A stretch of 64,000 bases of DNA from Acinetobacter bereziniae LMG 1003 = CIP 70.12 (GTDB taxonomy: Bacteria > Pseudomonadota > Gammaproteobacteria > Pseudomonadales > Moraxellaceae): contig NZ_KB849755.1 of NCBI RefSeq assembly GCF_000368925.1, positions 1,043,675 through 1,107,674 on the forward strand. Direction: 5' to 3'. This document shows, piece by piece, positions 53,070 through 62,449 of this stretch. Each line of letters opens with the position of its first letter. Position 1 is the stretch's first letter. The translations under genes and the position numbers were made by a program. A model generated the notes under the pieces. The model made no database searches and was not told the origin of the DNA. It was given only the letters and a program-made list of their open reading frames with translations.

Positions 53070-53975
53070 ATGATGCGGATTGGTTTGTTTTTGCTAACCA
53101 ACCTCGCGGTACTGGTTGTAGCTGGCATTATCCTATCATTATTAGGTGTTGGTAGTTACCACGGCGCTGGCGGTCTTAAATTAGGCAACCTGATGGTCAT
53201 CTGTTTTGTCTTTGGTATGGTGGGATCTTTAATTTCCCTCTTTATGTCAAAGTGGATGGCGCTGAAAACAACAGGCACTGAATTAATTGATCCGAATGCT
53301 CCTCGTAACCAAGCAGAAGTTTGGTTATTACAAGAGGTTGCTCAACTTTCTCAACGTGCTGGTATTAAAATGCCAGATGTTGGTATTTTCCATTCTTATC
53401 AATCAAATGCTTTTGCAACGGGTTGGAACAAAAACGATGCGTTAGTATCGGTTTCAACAGGTTTGCTTGAACGAATGAATAAAGATGAATTACGCGCTGT
53501 ACTTGCCCATGAAATTGGTCACGTTGCCAATGGAGACATGGTAACTTTATCTCTGATTCAAGGTGTGGTCAACGCATTTGTCATGTTCTTTGCCCGTGTG
53601 GTCGGTGACTTTATTGACCGTAACGTGTTTGGTCGTGAAGATGGCGAAGCACCTGGACTGGCTTATTTTGCCATTACCATCGTACTTGATATTGTCTTCG
53701 GTATTTTGGCATCGGCAATTGTGATGTGGTTCTCCCGCTATCGTGAATACCGTGCCGACGAAGCAGGCGCTCAGCTTGCAGGTAAGGAAGCCATGATTTC
53801 AGCATTATTACGTTTACAAGCTGAATCTGAAATGCCAGATCAAATGCCAAAAGAAATGAAAGCATTTGCAATTACGGAAGGTAAGGAACAAGGCTTTAGT
53901 TTGGCCGCTTTATTCCAAACTCACCCAAGTATCGAACAACGTGTTGCAGCTTTACGTCAATTAAATCTTCCTTAA
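53070..53975 (+). CDS. htpX: Membrane zinc metalloprotease HtpX
   Basis: Heat-shock-linked inner-membrane protease (301 aa) that degrades misfolded membrane proteins with FtsH. Two N-terminal helices are followed by the zinc site LAHEIGHVANGD (His147, Glu148, His151), two further helices (VVNAFVMFFARVVG; FAITIVLDIVFGILASAIVMWF) and the third-ligand region RYREYRADEAGA. A GAGG site precedes the ATG pair. A strong terminator follows. Confidence 0.95.
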   Translation: MMRIGLFLLTNLAVLVVAGIILSLLGVGSYHGAGGLKLGNLMVICFVFGMVGSLISLFMSKWMALKTTGTELIDPNAPRNQAEVWLLQEVAQLSQRAGIKMPDVGIFHSYQSNAFATGWNKNDALVSVSTGLLERMNKDELRAVLAHEIGHVANGDMVTLSLIQGVVNAFVMFFARVVGDFIDRNVFGREDGEAPGLAYFAITIVLDIVFGILASAIVMWFSRYREYRADEAGAQLAGKEAMISALLRLQAESEMPDQMPKEMKAFAITEGKEQGFSLAALFQTHPSIEQRVAALRQLNLP

Positions 53976-54012
53976 TGGTAAATTAATATATTTACTTTCT
54001 TATTCTCCCTTA

Positions 54013-54047
54013 AACAACAAAGCCTCCAATTTGGAGGCTTTGTTGTT
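54013..54047. terminator. Terminator after htpX
   Basis: Perfect 15-bp stem AACAACAAAGCCTCC / GGAGGCTTTGTTGTT. Confidence 0.85.
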
Positions 54048-54097
54048 TCTGAATAAATCATTATTTGGAATAAATAGATTAAATAAGAAATAGTTCA

Positions 54098-54451
54098 CTA
54101 ACTCAATTGAATACAGCGAATAAGGCTACCATTTGGGTCAACCACACAAAACATATCAATTTCTTCTAAATATTGAATCTCGCTCATCCGTGCATCTGGA
54201 TATTGTGTCCAATCCAAAGCGTGCCAAAAATGAAATAAATCTTGCATAACATGCGTTCTTAAACAAGCACTGAACCAGGATGCTTTTGGATCCAATTGAG
54301 GATGATGGAAGAACTCTAAAATCAAACTGTCTTTGGTTAAAATCATCCACTGGTCAGACTGATAATCACATTGAAAACCCAAGAATGCATAAAACTTACG
54401 AGTATGATCAAAATCAATCGCAGGAAGGTTTGCCGAAATATAATCTTGCAT
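54098..54451 (-). CDS. VOC/bleomycin-resistance-like protein
   Basis: A 117-aa single-module vicinal-oxygen-chelate protein: NLPAIDFDHTRKFYAFLGFQCDY at the N-terminus, LILEFFHHP in the middle and FCVVDPNGSLIRCIQL at the end, like small bleomycin-binding proteins. A GTG gives two extra codons. The ATG at 54451 with AGAGG upstream is more likely. Whether it binds a drug or another ligand is unknown. Confidence 0.8.
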   Translation of the reverse strand: MQDYISANLPAIDFDHTRKFYAFLGFQCDYQSDQWMILTKDSLILEFFHHPQLDPKASWFSACLRTHVMQDLFHFWHALDWTQYPDARMSEIQYLEEIDMFCVVDPNGSLIRCIQLS

Positions 54452-54504
54452 GATCACCTCTGTCAGTGCATCTATGAATGTTCAAATCAGTTTAAGCAGT
54501 GCTG

Positions 54505-55086
54505 TTAGGTTTTATAGCTCTGATACCAATCCCACAACATATTTACACCCAGCCACATGGCAATTGCAATCAATATCAATACCACCAAGCCCAAAATATC
54601 AGGAATATGAATCCAAATCCATGCCACAACAGGGTTGCGCCAAAAGGCAGAATGCTGCTGCTTTTGTTCTAATTTTTCATGCAAAAACGGATGAACAACA
54701 TGGTCATCTGAATGGATCTGATACTCTGCTTGAATATGATCATGCACGATATCTAAAGCTTTACGACTCGGGCGAATAAAAATATCAAACAATGTTCCCG
54801 CAATAGGGATACAGCCGACAATACCATCCATGATTGCAAGTTTTAACACACCATTCAACTTGGCTTGAGGTACACCAATCTGCTTGGCTTTATACACCGC
54901 ATAACAGGTTAAAATAAATCCCGCCACATCACCTGCGATTGGAATGGTACTTAATGCAGCATCAGCTCCCACACCTTGTTTGGTAAAGGGAATACGCACC
55001 ACTGAATCCATCATATTGGCAAATTTAGCCAAATCACGTTCCAGTTTAATGACTTCTTGAGTAGATAATTTTTTTTCTGTACCCAT
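54505..55086 (-). CDS. DUF4112 membrane protein
   Basis: A 193-aa protein of the DUF4112 family: MMDSVVRIPFTKQGVGADAALSTIPIAGDVAGFILTCY (in pieces, residues 25-62) and MDGIVGCIPIAGTLFDIFIRPSRKA near 90-112. Hydrophobic segments include one near the C-terminus (ILGLVVLILIAIAMWLGVNMLW). Function unknown. It is upstream of the VOC gene on the same strand. Confidence 0.82.
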   Translation of the reverse strand: MGTEKKLSTQEVIKLERDLAKFANMMDSVVRIPFTKQGVGADAALSTIPIAGDVAGFILTCYAVYKAKQIGVPQAKLNGVLKLAIMDGIVGCIPIAGTLFDIFIRPSRKALDIVHDHIQAEYQIHSDDHVVHPFLHEKLEQKQQHSAFWRNPVVAWIWIHIPDILGLVVLILIAIAMWLGVNMLWDWYQSYKT

Positions 55087-55193
55087 AAAGATGACGTTCT
55101 TCTAACAATAGTTAATTGTTGCATCATAGCCAATCTATACATGATGTTGTGTATATTTTTGATATACAGCAATAAATGGCTAAGAATTAGATA

Positions 55194-55230
55194 AAAAAGC
55201 GACCTATACCCCACGGCATAGATCGCTTTT
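55194..55230. terminator. Terminator after the L,D-transpeptidase gene
   Basis: The stem AAAAGCGA..CTAT / ATAG..TCGCTTTT follows the end of the transpeptidase gene on the minus strand. Confidence 0.7.
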
Positions 55231-55247
55231 AAACAACATCGTGGACT

Positions 55248-56279
55248 TTAATCTAAAAACTTCACCACAGTTCCGGGTTGAACTTTACGCCCCAAGTCAT
55301 TGGCATCCCAGTTGGTGAGACGAATACAGCCATGCGATGCCGTCTTCGAGATTAATGATGGATTTGGAGTTCCATGAATCCCAAAGGTCGGTTTGCTTAA
55401 GGCAATCCACATATTACCAACGGGACCATTTGGACCAGGTGGCAGAGCTAATTTCTGGCGATTGCTACCTTGTACAAAGTTTTTCGGGTTATATCCATAC
55501 ACTGGATTTGGTGCAACTTTTACCACTTTATGCGTCCCTTTGGGAGATGGTGTCCCTGACCCGCCAATTGTGGCAGGGAATGAAGCAATCATTTGATTTA
55601 AATGATTATATAAATACAGTTGGCGCGCTGGCTTATGTGCAATAATCAGCGCAACATCTTGAGGTAAGTCATTGCGAACAATTGGAACATTGAGCGTTTC
55701 ACCAACTTTCTTAAAGTTAGCATGTGGGTTAATTTGCTTTAAGAAATCCTCATCAATATGAAATTTCTCACCGAGCATTTCAGTTACACGGGTATAGTAA
55801 AGCCCCGGCATCTTAGCTTGCAGAGCATAATTGCGTGGAATCGATTTAGCATAAGGACCTTTCAGGTCTTGAGCGGTAATTTGATAAGTACCAAATGCCG
55901 CAGTTGTTTGATTTTTTAACAAACTGTCCCACGTTAGCTTATCCAGTTCACCACTAATCGGTAACCCTTTAATTTGTTGATAAGCAGCAATGGCTTTTAA
56001 GAAATTTTTACCACTCTTAGCATCAATCGGTCCCGGTGATGCATGCAGATTATTTAACATCACTTGCGCGCGCGCATAGGCAGGAAACTGCCCTCGCCCC
56101 AGATTGCTTGACCAAGTGGCATTATTAATACTATTTAATGACCAATCTTGTTTTGAATCCGCTTTAATGGCTTCTTGGTTTTTTTCGCTTTTCACATTTT
56201 GTTTGGCAAATGTTTGGCTTTGAATACTTAAACCAGTCAGACATAGTATACAGATAAGACTTGGCAGAAACTTGCCCAT
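55248..56279 (-). CDS. L,D-transpeptidase with peptidoglycan-binding domain
   Basis: Periplasmic YkuD-family enzyme (343 aa) making 3-3 crosslinks or attaching proteins to peptidoglycan. The signal peptide ends TFAKQN. A PG-binding-like helical domain lies near residues 65-120 (FLKAIAAYQQIKGLPISGELDKLTWDSLL in pieces), followed by a LysM-like segment (FLKQINPHANFKKVGETLNVP). The catalytic domain has FGIHGTPN and SHGCIRLTNWDA with the nucleophile Cys. Complete and typical for Acinetobacter-like species. Confidence 0.9.
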   Translation of the reverse strand: MGKFLPSLICILCLTGLSIQSQTFAKQNVKSEKNQEAIKADSKQDWSLNSINNATWSSNLGRGQFPAYARAQVMLNNLHASPGPIDAKSGKNFLKAIAAYQQIKGLPISGELDKLTWDSLLKNQTTAAFGTYQITAQDLKGPYAKSIPRNYALQAKMPGLYYTRVTEMLGEKFHIDEDFLKQINPHANFKKVGETLNVPIVRNDLPQDVALIIAHKPARQLYLYNHLNQMIASFPATIGGSGTPSPKGTHKVVKVAPNPVYGYNPKNFVQGSNRQKLALPPGPNGPVGNMWIALSKPTFGIHGTPNPSLISKTASHGCIRLTNWDANDLGRKVQPGTVVKFLD

Positions 56280-56797
56280 ATAAAACTCGCTATCTACTTA
56301 ATTTTATCATTCATTTCTCTAATAAACCATGTAATATCAGACACATGAAGAATATTAATTGAATACCCTAAATTTCATTTTAATAAAGCTTATTGATCAT
56401 TTTCACATCAAAAATTTAGAACTTATTTTATAAAGTCAACCGTATATTCATTAACCCTGTTCAAATAATGTGTATTATCAGTTTAGCTTTGTATGACTTC
56501 ATTATCGTTTTTTAAGTAAAATATGCAATAGCACAGACTGACTATTTCAGTTTTTAAATCCTCTTTTTAAAAAATAATTAAAATTAACCAATTGAAAATT
56601 TTAACAAAGTTTTGAGGTACAATTTTATTTCATTAGCGTTAGCATTTTATCATGACAAGTCTATGACCGAGATGTGCAAAATATAGACTTTAGATTTGTT
56701 TTTAATCATTTAATTTGAATTATTGATTAGAAATAGCTGTTATCATTTTAAACTGTTATAGATTATCATCTCATTTATTTTGTAAGTCAGAATTGCC
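56280..56797. other. Divergent intergenic region before pyrC
   Basis: About 520 very AT-rich bases between the L,D-transpeptidase and pyrC. It includes the promoter of each. No RNA gene or hairpin is identifiable. Confidence 0.35.
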
Positions 56798-57832
56798 TTG
56801 AATACGATCACATTGCTTCAGCCCGATGACTGGCATGCCCATCTCCGTGATGGTCTTGCTTTAAAGCGTACAGTTCCAGATCTCGCCAAACAATTTGCCC
56901 GTGCGATTTGTATGCCGAACTTGGTTCCACCTGTAAAAACTGTAGATGAGGCCAATGCTTATCGCGATCGTATTATGGCACATGTACCTGCAGGTCTAAA
57001 TTTTGACCCACGTATGGTACTGTATTTTACTGACCATACTTCGCCAGACGAAGTTCGTAAAATCAAAGAATCTCAATATGTAAATGCCATTAAACTTTAT
57101 CCTGCTGGTGCTACCACCAATTCGGATAATGGCGTAAGCGACATCCGCAAAGTCTATGCAGTGATCGAGCAACTTGAAGAACATCAAGTTCCTTTACTGT
57201 TACATGGTGAAGTGACTCATCATCATGTGGATATTTTTGATCGTGAAAAACGCTTTTTAGATGAAGTGCTTTCACCTTTATTAAAGCAATTTCCAAAATT
57301 AAAATTAGTTTTAGAACATATTACCACCAGTGAAGCAGCACATTTTGTACTCGAACAGGATCGTAATGTTGCAGCAACCATTACCCCACAACATTTATTA
57401 TTTAACCGTAATGATATGCTGGTCGGTGGGGTTAAACCGCACTTCTATTGCTTACCGATTTTAAAACGTCAAACGCATCAACAGACATTGTTAGAAGTTG
57501 CAACCAGCGGAAATCCTAAGTTTTTCTTAGGTACAGACAGTGCGCCACACTCTAAAAATGCCAAAGAAAATGCATGTGGCTGTGCAGGTTGTTACAGTGC
57601 TCCAACTGCAATTGAACTGTATGCACAAGCATTTGACCAAGTGAACAAAATCGAACGTCTTGAAGGTTTTGCCAGTCTCTTTGGTGCCGACTTCTATGGT
57701 TTGCCTCGCAATACAAATACGATTACTCTTGTCAAAGAAGAACAGGTAATCCCTGAAAGTTTAGATTATTTGGATGGTGAACAGATTATTCCACTTTATG
57801 CTGGAAAAACTATCCAATGGAGAAAGGTGTGA
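56798..57832 (+). CDS. pyrC: Dihydroorotase
   Basis: Zinc enzyme of pyrimidine synthesis interconverting carbamoyl-aspartate and dihydroorotate. Motifs: DDWHAHLRDG (first two His ligands, residues 10-19), AIKLYPAGATTNS with the carbamylated Lys, LLHGEVTHHHVDIFDRE, LEHITT and LGTDSAPH. 344 aa, type II PyrC. The start appears to be TTG at 56798, with only a weak ribosome site. It overlaps rnt. Confidence 0.94.
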   Translation: MNTITLLQPDDWHAHLRDGLALKRTVPDLAKQFARAICMPNLVPPVKTVDEANAYRDRIMAHVPAGLNFDPRMVLYFTDHTSPDEVRKIKESQYVNAIKLYPAGATTNSDNGVSDIRKVYAVIEQLEEHQVPLLLHGEVTHHHVDIFDREKRFLDEVLSPLLKQFPKLKLVLEHITTSEAAHFVLEQDRNVAATITPQHLLFNRNDMLVGGVKPHFYCLPILKRQTHQQTLLEVATSGNPKFFLGTDSAPHSKNAKENACGCAGCYSAPTAIELYAQAFDQVNKIERLEGFASLFGADFYGLPRNTNTITLVKEEQVIPESLDYLDGEQIIPLYAGKTIQWRKV

Positions 57833-58476
57833 CAACTGAAACATTACCTGTGATTGGACAACGATTTCGTGGTTTTTTACCCGTCGTTGTTGATGTAGAA
57901 ACAGCAGGTTTTAATGCAGATACTGATGCATTGCTAGAAATAGCATGCATCCCGATTGTGTATGATGCTGAGGGCAAATTTGTTCCTGGTGAAGCACATC
58001 ATGCACATATCAACCCCTTCGAAGGCGCAAATTTAGATCGTCGTTCATTAGATTTCATTGGTATTGATCCATTTAATCCTATGCGTATGGCGATGGCTGA
58101 AGATGAGAAAACAGCTCTTAAGCGTATTTTTAAAGCAGTGAATGACGTGCGTCGTCAACAAAATTGCACGCATGCAGTCTTGGTTGGACACAATGCTCAT
58201 TTTGATTTAGGTTTTTTAAAAGCGGCGATTGCTCGAACAGGGACAAAAAATCAAAACCCATTTCATAGCTTTTCAGTCTTTGATACGGTCACGTTGAGTG
58301 CAGTGATGTTTGGTCAAACTGTCTTAGCAAAATCATGTATTCAAGCTGGAATTGAATTTGATGGTCGAGAAGCACACTCAGCATTGTATGATACACAGAA
58401 GACGGCTGAACTGTTCTGCTATATTTTGAACAAACTCGCTCCTCACTTACTTGACACTTTGATGGCGGATCAATAA
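57817..58476 (+). CDS. rnt: Ribonuclease T
   Basis: DEDDh 3'-5' exonuclease (219 aa) that trims tRNA and other stable RNA ends. Motifs: VVVDVETAGF (first Asp, Glu), LVGHNAHFDLGFL (Asp), and the HSALYD box with the catalytic His and last Asp. The frame begins with ATG at 57817, overlapping pyrC by 16 bases. A GTG at 57829 with GGAG six bases upstream is an equally good start. A tRNA-Glu promoter lies within its 3' end. Confidence 0.93.
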   Translation: MEKGVTTETLPVIGQRFRGFLPVVVDVETAGFNADTDALLEIACIPIVYDAEGKFVPGEAHHAHINPFEGANLDRRSLDFIGIDPFNPMRMAMAEDEKTALKRIFKAVNDVRRQQNCTHAVLVGHNAHFDLGFLKAAIARTGTKNQNPFHSFSVFDTVTLSAVMFGQTVLAKSCIQAGIEFDGREAHSALYDTQKTAELFCYILNKLAPHLLDTLMADQ

Positions 58477-58479
58477 GAT
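58451..58479 (+). promoter_or_regulatory. Promoter of tRNA-Glu copy 1, inside rnt
   Basis: TTGACA at 58451-58456, a 17-base spacer and TAAGAT at 58474-58479. The -35 is inside rnt codons and the -10 overlaps its stop codon, 17 bases before the tRNA. Confidence 0.75.
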
Positions 58480-58496
58480 AGCGCCATCTTCTAAAC

Positions 58497-58572
58497 GACC
58501 CTATCGTCTAGAGGCCTAGGACATCGCCCTTTCACGGCGGTAACCGGGGTTCGAATCCCCGTAGGGTCGCCA
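58497..58572 (+). tRNA. tRNA-Glu (TTC), copy 1
   Basis: A 76-nt cloverleaf with acceptor stem GACCCTA / TAGGGTC, anticodon loop CTTTCAC (TTC), GTTCGAATC T loop and encoded CCA. Sequence identical to copies at 60479, 63483 and 63600. Confidence 0.97.
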
Positions 58573-58718
58573 TATTTTCTCTCCTTCGCAATACCATTAC
58601 TTAGTTTTAGTCATTTCAATTTTTTTCTTATACTTTACGCCTAGTTATTTCATTTTATTTTGTGAATTTTCACATTTTAATCTAAAATATTGATTTAGCA
58701 TTCTCAGTTACATCAAAT

Positions 58719-60146
58719 ATGCAATCTCCCGATCAATCGAATCAGCATCTCAATGCTGATGGACAGTCTTTTGTCTTAAAAAGATCCATGACCAAACGAC
58801 ACCTGATTATGCTGTCTCTAGGTGGTGCTATCGGCACAGGTTTATTTTTAAGTTCAGGCGAAGTCATCGCTCAAGCAGGTCCGATTGGTGCTGTGATTTC
58901 CTATATCATCGGTGGCTTAATTGCATACATGGTCATGCTATGTTTAGGTGAATTGGCAGTGAATCAACCCGTAACAGGATCTTTTGGTGCATTTGCTGCC
59001 AAAAATATTGGTCCCGGTACAGGTTATATGGTCTCATGGATGTACTGGTTAGGCTGGTCTGCAACATTAGGTACGGAGTTTACTGCCGCTGCGATGCTGA
59101 TGCAGGAATGGTTTCCAACCACCTCCATCTGGCTATGGACCTTAATCTTCATTATCGCGGTACTGATTTCCAACCTCACTTCTACTCGTTTTTTTGCAGA
59201 GTCTGAATTCTGGTTGTCCTTCGTCAAAGTGGCAACGGTTTTGGTCTTCATTCTGTTAGGCTTGGCAGCGATATTTGGTTTAATTCCATTTCATGGCTAT
59301 GAATCTGCACCTTTATTCAGTAACTTAACCTCGCATGGTTGGCTGCCCAATGGACTATTTCCAATTTTTGCCACCATGCTGATCGTTAACTTTGCATTTA
59401 ATGGCACAGAAATGATCGGTATCGCAGCAGGCGAAACAGAAAATCCTGAAAAAAATGTACCGAAAGCAATTCATGCTGCCGTCTGGCGTTTGATGATTTT
59501 CTTTGTCGGCACCATTATTGTGATTAGCTCATTATTACCCTATCAAGATGCTGGACTTGCCGTACATGGTGAAGGTATCAGTAATAGTCCATTTGTATCG
59601 GTATTTAATTTAATCGGTATTCCTTATGCAGAAGACATCATGCGTTTCGTGATTATCACGGCACTATTGTCTACAGCAAACTCGGGACTCTACGCTGCTT
59701 CTCGTATGATGTGGGCACTCTCAGTTCAAAAACAATTACCACGTATTTTTTCTAAATTGACCAAATCAGGTACGCCTGTGATCGCCATTTTGGTGACCAT
59801 GATTGGAGGCTTACCCGGGTTATTATCAGAACAGTTCGGTGCTGATGTGATTTTCAAAAACTTATTAGGCGTGGCTGCATTTACCATGGTCATCGTATGG
59901 ATGAGTATTTGCTGGAGTCAATTTAATTTCCGTCGCAAATGGCTTGCTAGTGGAAAGACCTTAGCTGATTTGAAATTTAAGACACCTTGGTATCCACTTG
60001 TACCTATCTTAGGTTTTATCACCTGTACCGCAACAGGCTTAAGTATGGCAGCCGATCCTGAAATGCTTTCAGGCTTTATTGGATGCTTGCTCTTTATGGC
60101 GATCTGTTATGTGACCTATTATGGTCTGTATCATCAGAAAAATTAA
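58719..60146 (+). CDS. Amino-acid permease (APC/AAT family), paralog 1
   Basis: Twelve-helix inner-membrane transporter (475 aa) for amino acids. The family signature LGGAIGTGLFLSSGEVI is in TM1; NFAFNGTEMIGIAAGETENPEKNVPKAI (in pieces) lies in TM6 and its following loop. It closely resembles the second permease at 60889-62319 along the whole length, with long identical runs such as PIGA, GGxIAYMVMLCLGELAV and MQEWFP. The specific amino acid is not predictable. It lies between two tRNA-Glu genes in a duplicated block. Confidence 0.88.
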   Translation: MQSPDQSNQHLNADGQSFVLKRSMTKRHLIMLSLGGAIGTGLFLSSGEVIAQAGPIGAVISYIIGGLIAYMVMLCLGELAVNQPVTGSFGAFAAKNIGPGTGYMVSWMYWLGWSATLGTEFTAAAMLMQEWFPTTSIWLWTLIFIIAVLISNLTSTRFFAESEFWLSFVKVATVLVFILLGLAAIFGLIPFHGYESAPLFSNLTSHGWLPNGLFPIFATMLIVNFAFNGTEMIGIAAGETENPEKNVPKAIHAAVWRLMIFFVGTIIVISSLLPYQDAGLAVHGEGISNSPFVSVFNLIGIPYAEDIMRFVIITALLSTANSGLYAASRMMWALSVQKQLPRIFSKLTKSGTPVIAILVTMIGGLPGLLSEQFGADVIFKNLLGVAAFTMVIVWMSICWSQFNFRRKWLASGKTLADLKFKTPWYPLVPILGFITCTATGLSMAADPEMLSGFIGCLLFMAICYVTYYGLYHQKN

Positions 60147-60432
60147 TTCATCTCTGAGCTTATCAAGCACCCGTGCTTAAATAGGTGCTTGTGATCAAGC
60201 TAAAAGTCAGCATTATTATGGCATCTATGAGATTCAACAATGATGGATACACCCAGAATTCAATCCATATGATTGTCTATCCATAGATCGTGAATTTTGA
60301 TTTTTTTAATTTTAACGTCATCACAATTTAAATCGTCAAAACAATCCAATACGTTATTGATTAAATTACATGCTGAAAGAATAATAATTGCTGAAGGATT
60401 CACCAGTTAGAAGATAATTCAAGAAATCTGTT
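60147..60432. other. Intergenic region before tRNA-Glu copy 2
   Basis: A short hairpin (AGCACCCGTGCTTAAATAGGTGCT, in parts, near 60167) may terminate the first permease. The remainder is AT-rich with no gene. Confidence 0.4.
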
Positions 60433-60461
60433 TTGACAAAAGTGCCGTTTGTTATTAATAT
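60433..60461 (+). promoter_or_regulatory. Promoter of tRNA-Glu copy 2
   Basis: Consensus TTGACA at 60433-60438, a 17-base spacer, and TAATAT at 60456-60461, 17 bases before the tRNA. Confidence 0.82.
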
Positions 60462-60478
60462 ACGCATCACCTCATCAC

Positions 60479-60554
60479 GACCCTATCGTCTAGAGGCCTA
60501 GGACATCGCCCTTTCACGGCGGTAACCGGGGTTCGAATCCCCGTAGGGTCGCCA
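60479..60554 (+). tRNA. tRNA-Glu (TTC), copy 2
   Basis: Identical over 76 nt to copy 1, with encoded CCA. It is followed by a terminator that resembles the one after copy 4. Confidence 0.97.
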
Positions 60555-60589
60555 TATTCGAGTAAGTTTTTTTACATGAAACTTCTCAT

Positions 60590-60623
60590 AAAAAAACCTG
60601 AGCAATATGACTCAGGTTTTTTT
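60590..60623 (+). terminator. tRNA-Glu copy 2 terminator
   Basis: The stem AAACCTGAG / CTCAGGTTT is followed by a T-run. The flanking bases are homologous to those at 63676-63746. Confidence 0.82.
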
Positions 60624-60888
60624 ATATCTATTGATTTTCAAATGCTTAAAAACACAACAGTAAGACCATTAGAATAATGCTTTTTATTGAACAATTGAAC
60701 TTTCATTTATTAAAATAACGCGAGCAATATTAAATATAAGTTTTTGATTTAAATAATTAATTAATAGAAATAAAAAATAGTGAAAATTTATATTCTGGAT
60801 TATTGCCGATTAAAACCACTCAGTCATTGCACTATTTCGCAATTGGACTAAAATAGCGCGCTTCTTGTTTTATTTCCATTAGAAGCTT
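60624..60888. other. Intergenic region before the second permease
   Basis: AT-rich promoter region with no hairpin or ORF recognised. Confidence 0.35.
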
Positions 60889-62319
60889 ATGCCGTCATCA
60901 CCAATTCAAAATGATGCTCAAGTATCATCTAATTCCTCACCACTCAAACGAGCAATGAGTACTCGTCACTTGGTGATGATTTCGCTTGGTGGTGCAATTG
61001 GTACAGGGCTTTTTTTGGGATCTGGTGAAGTCATTTCACAAACAGGTCCGATTGGTGCCATCCTCTCTTATATTTTGGGCGGTGTGATTGCATATATGGT
61101 GATGCTTTGCTTAGGTGAACTCGCTGTACATATGCCTGAGTCTGGCTCTTTTGGTACTTATGCCCAACGCTATATTGGTCCAGGTACAGGCTATACCGTC
61201 ACGTGGTTATATTGGCTGACTTGGTCAGCAACTCTAGGTACAGAGTTCACCGCAGCCGCTTTATTGATGCAAGAATGGTTTCCACATATTTCGATGTGGT
61301 TATGGACACTGATTTTTGCAGCAATTGTGTTTGGCTTAAATATGAGCTCAACCAAATGGTTTGCCGAATCTGAGTTTTGGCTATCACTGGTAAAAGTGAT
61401 TACCGTTATTGCATTCATTCTTTTTGGTTTGCTGGCGATTTTTGGTCTACTCAATTATCAAGGACACCATGAAGCACCCTTATTTAGCAATTTAACCGCT
61501 GAGGGTTGGTTTCCACAAGGCTTATTCCCGATCTTTACCACGATGTTGATTGTTAACTTTGCCTTTTCTGGGACAGAGTTAATTGGTGTTGCTGCAGGAG
61601 AAACTGAAGATCCTGCCAAGAATGTACCTAAAGCCATCAATACGGCAATTTGGCGCTTGTTGATTTTCTTTGTCGGTACCATCATTGTGATCAGTGCATT
61701 ATTGCCACATCAAATGGCAGGACTACATGCTGAGGGCGTAAGTAGTAGTCCTTTCGTTACCGTATTTGATCATATCGGTATTCCTTATGCAGAAGATATC
61801 ATTCGCTTTGTAATCATCACTGCATTATTGTCTGCGGCGAATTCAGGACTATTTGCTGCCTCACGTATGATGTGGTCACTGTCAGCAAAAAAACAACTTC
61901 CAGCAATATTCTCAAGAGTTAATGCGCGTGGCATCCCTTACATCGCAGTGATTGTAACGATGTTTGGCGCACTGCCGGGCTTACTTTCAGAACAATTTGC
62001 ACCTGAAACCATTTTTAAAAATCTATTGGGTGTTGCTGCTTTCACAATGGTTGTGGTGTGGATGAGTATTTGTCTGAGCCAATTTAATTTTAGACGCCAA
62101 TGGTATAAACAGGGTCATAGTAAAGCGGAGTTAGGTTTTGCCGCACCTTTGTTTCCGATCGTACCCATTTTGGGTTTTGTATTCTGCTTAATTACCTGTA
62201 TTAGTATGGTGTTTGATCCTGAAATGGTGGTCGGTTTTATCTGTTGTTTAATCTTTATTGCTATTTGTTATATCAGTTATGCCTTCTTATACAAATCTCA
62301 GCATGATTCGCAGTCTTAA
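60889..62319 (+). CDS. Amino-acid permease (APC/AAT family), paralog 2
   Basis: Paralog (476 aa) of the permease at 58719-60146, with LGGAIGTGLFLGSGEVISQTGPIGA at TM1 and NFAFSGTELIGVAAGETEDPAKNVPKAI (in pieces) after TM6. Differences are concentrated at the N-terminus and in short loops, consistent with tandem duplication and divergence, possibly to another substrate. It is followed by a terminator. The specific amino acid is unknown. Confidence 0.88.
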   Translation: MPSSPIQNDAQVSSNSSPLKRAMSTRHLVMISLGGAIGTGLFLGSGEVISQTGPIGAILSYILGGVIAYMVMLCLGELAVHMPESGSFGTYAQRYIGPGTGYTVTWLYWLTWSATLGTEFTAAALLMQEWFPHISMWLWTLIFAAIVFGLNMSSTKWFAESEFWLSLVKVITVIAFILFGLLAIFGLLNYQGHHEAPLFSNLTAEGWFPQGLFPIFTTMLIVNFAFSGTELIGVAAGETEDPAKNVPKAINTAIWRLLIFFVGTIIVISALLPHQMAGLHAEGVSSSPFVTVFDHIGIPYAEDIIRFVIITALLSAANSGLFAASRMMWSLSAKKQLPAIFSRVNARGIPYIAVIVTMFGALPGLLSEQFAPETIFKNLLGVAAFTMVVVWMSICLSQFNFRRQWYKQGHSKAELGFAAPLFPIVPILGFVFCLITCISMVFDPEMVVGFICCLIFIAICYISYAFLYKSQHDSQS

Positions 62320-62345
62320 ATAAAAACCGTTTCTATTTTTCAAAT

Positions 62346-62374
62346 CAAAAGTGTGGCAATTGCTACACTTTTTG
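62346..62374 (+). terminator. Terminator of the second permease
   Basis: The stem AAAGTGTGGCAA / TTGCTACACTTT is followed by TTTT. Confidence 0.78.
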
Positions 62375-62449
62375 TACATTTGGTCATAGTCAAAAAAGGT
62401 TTAAGCTCGTAAATTAAATTTATAATTCTTATGTTTGATCACAACAGCA

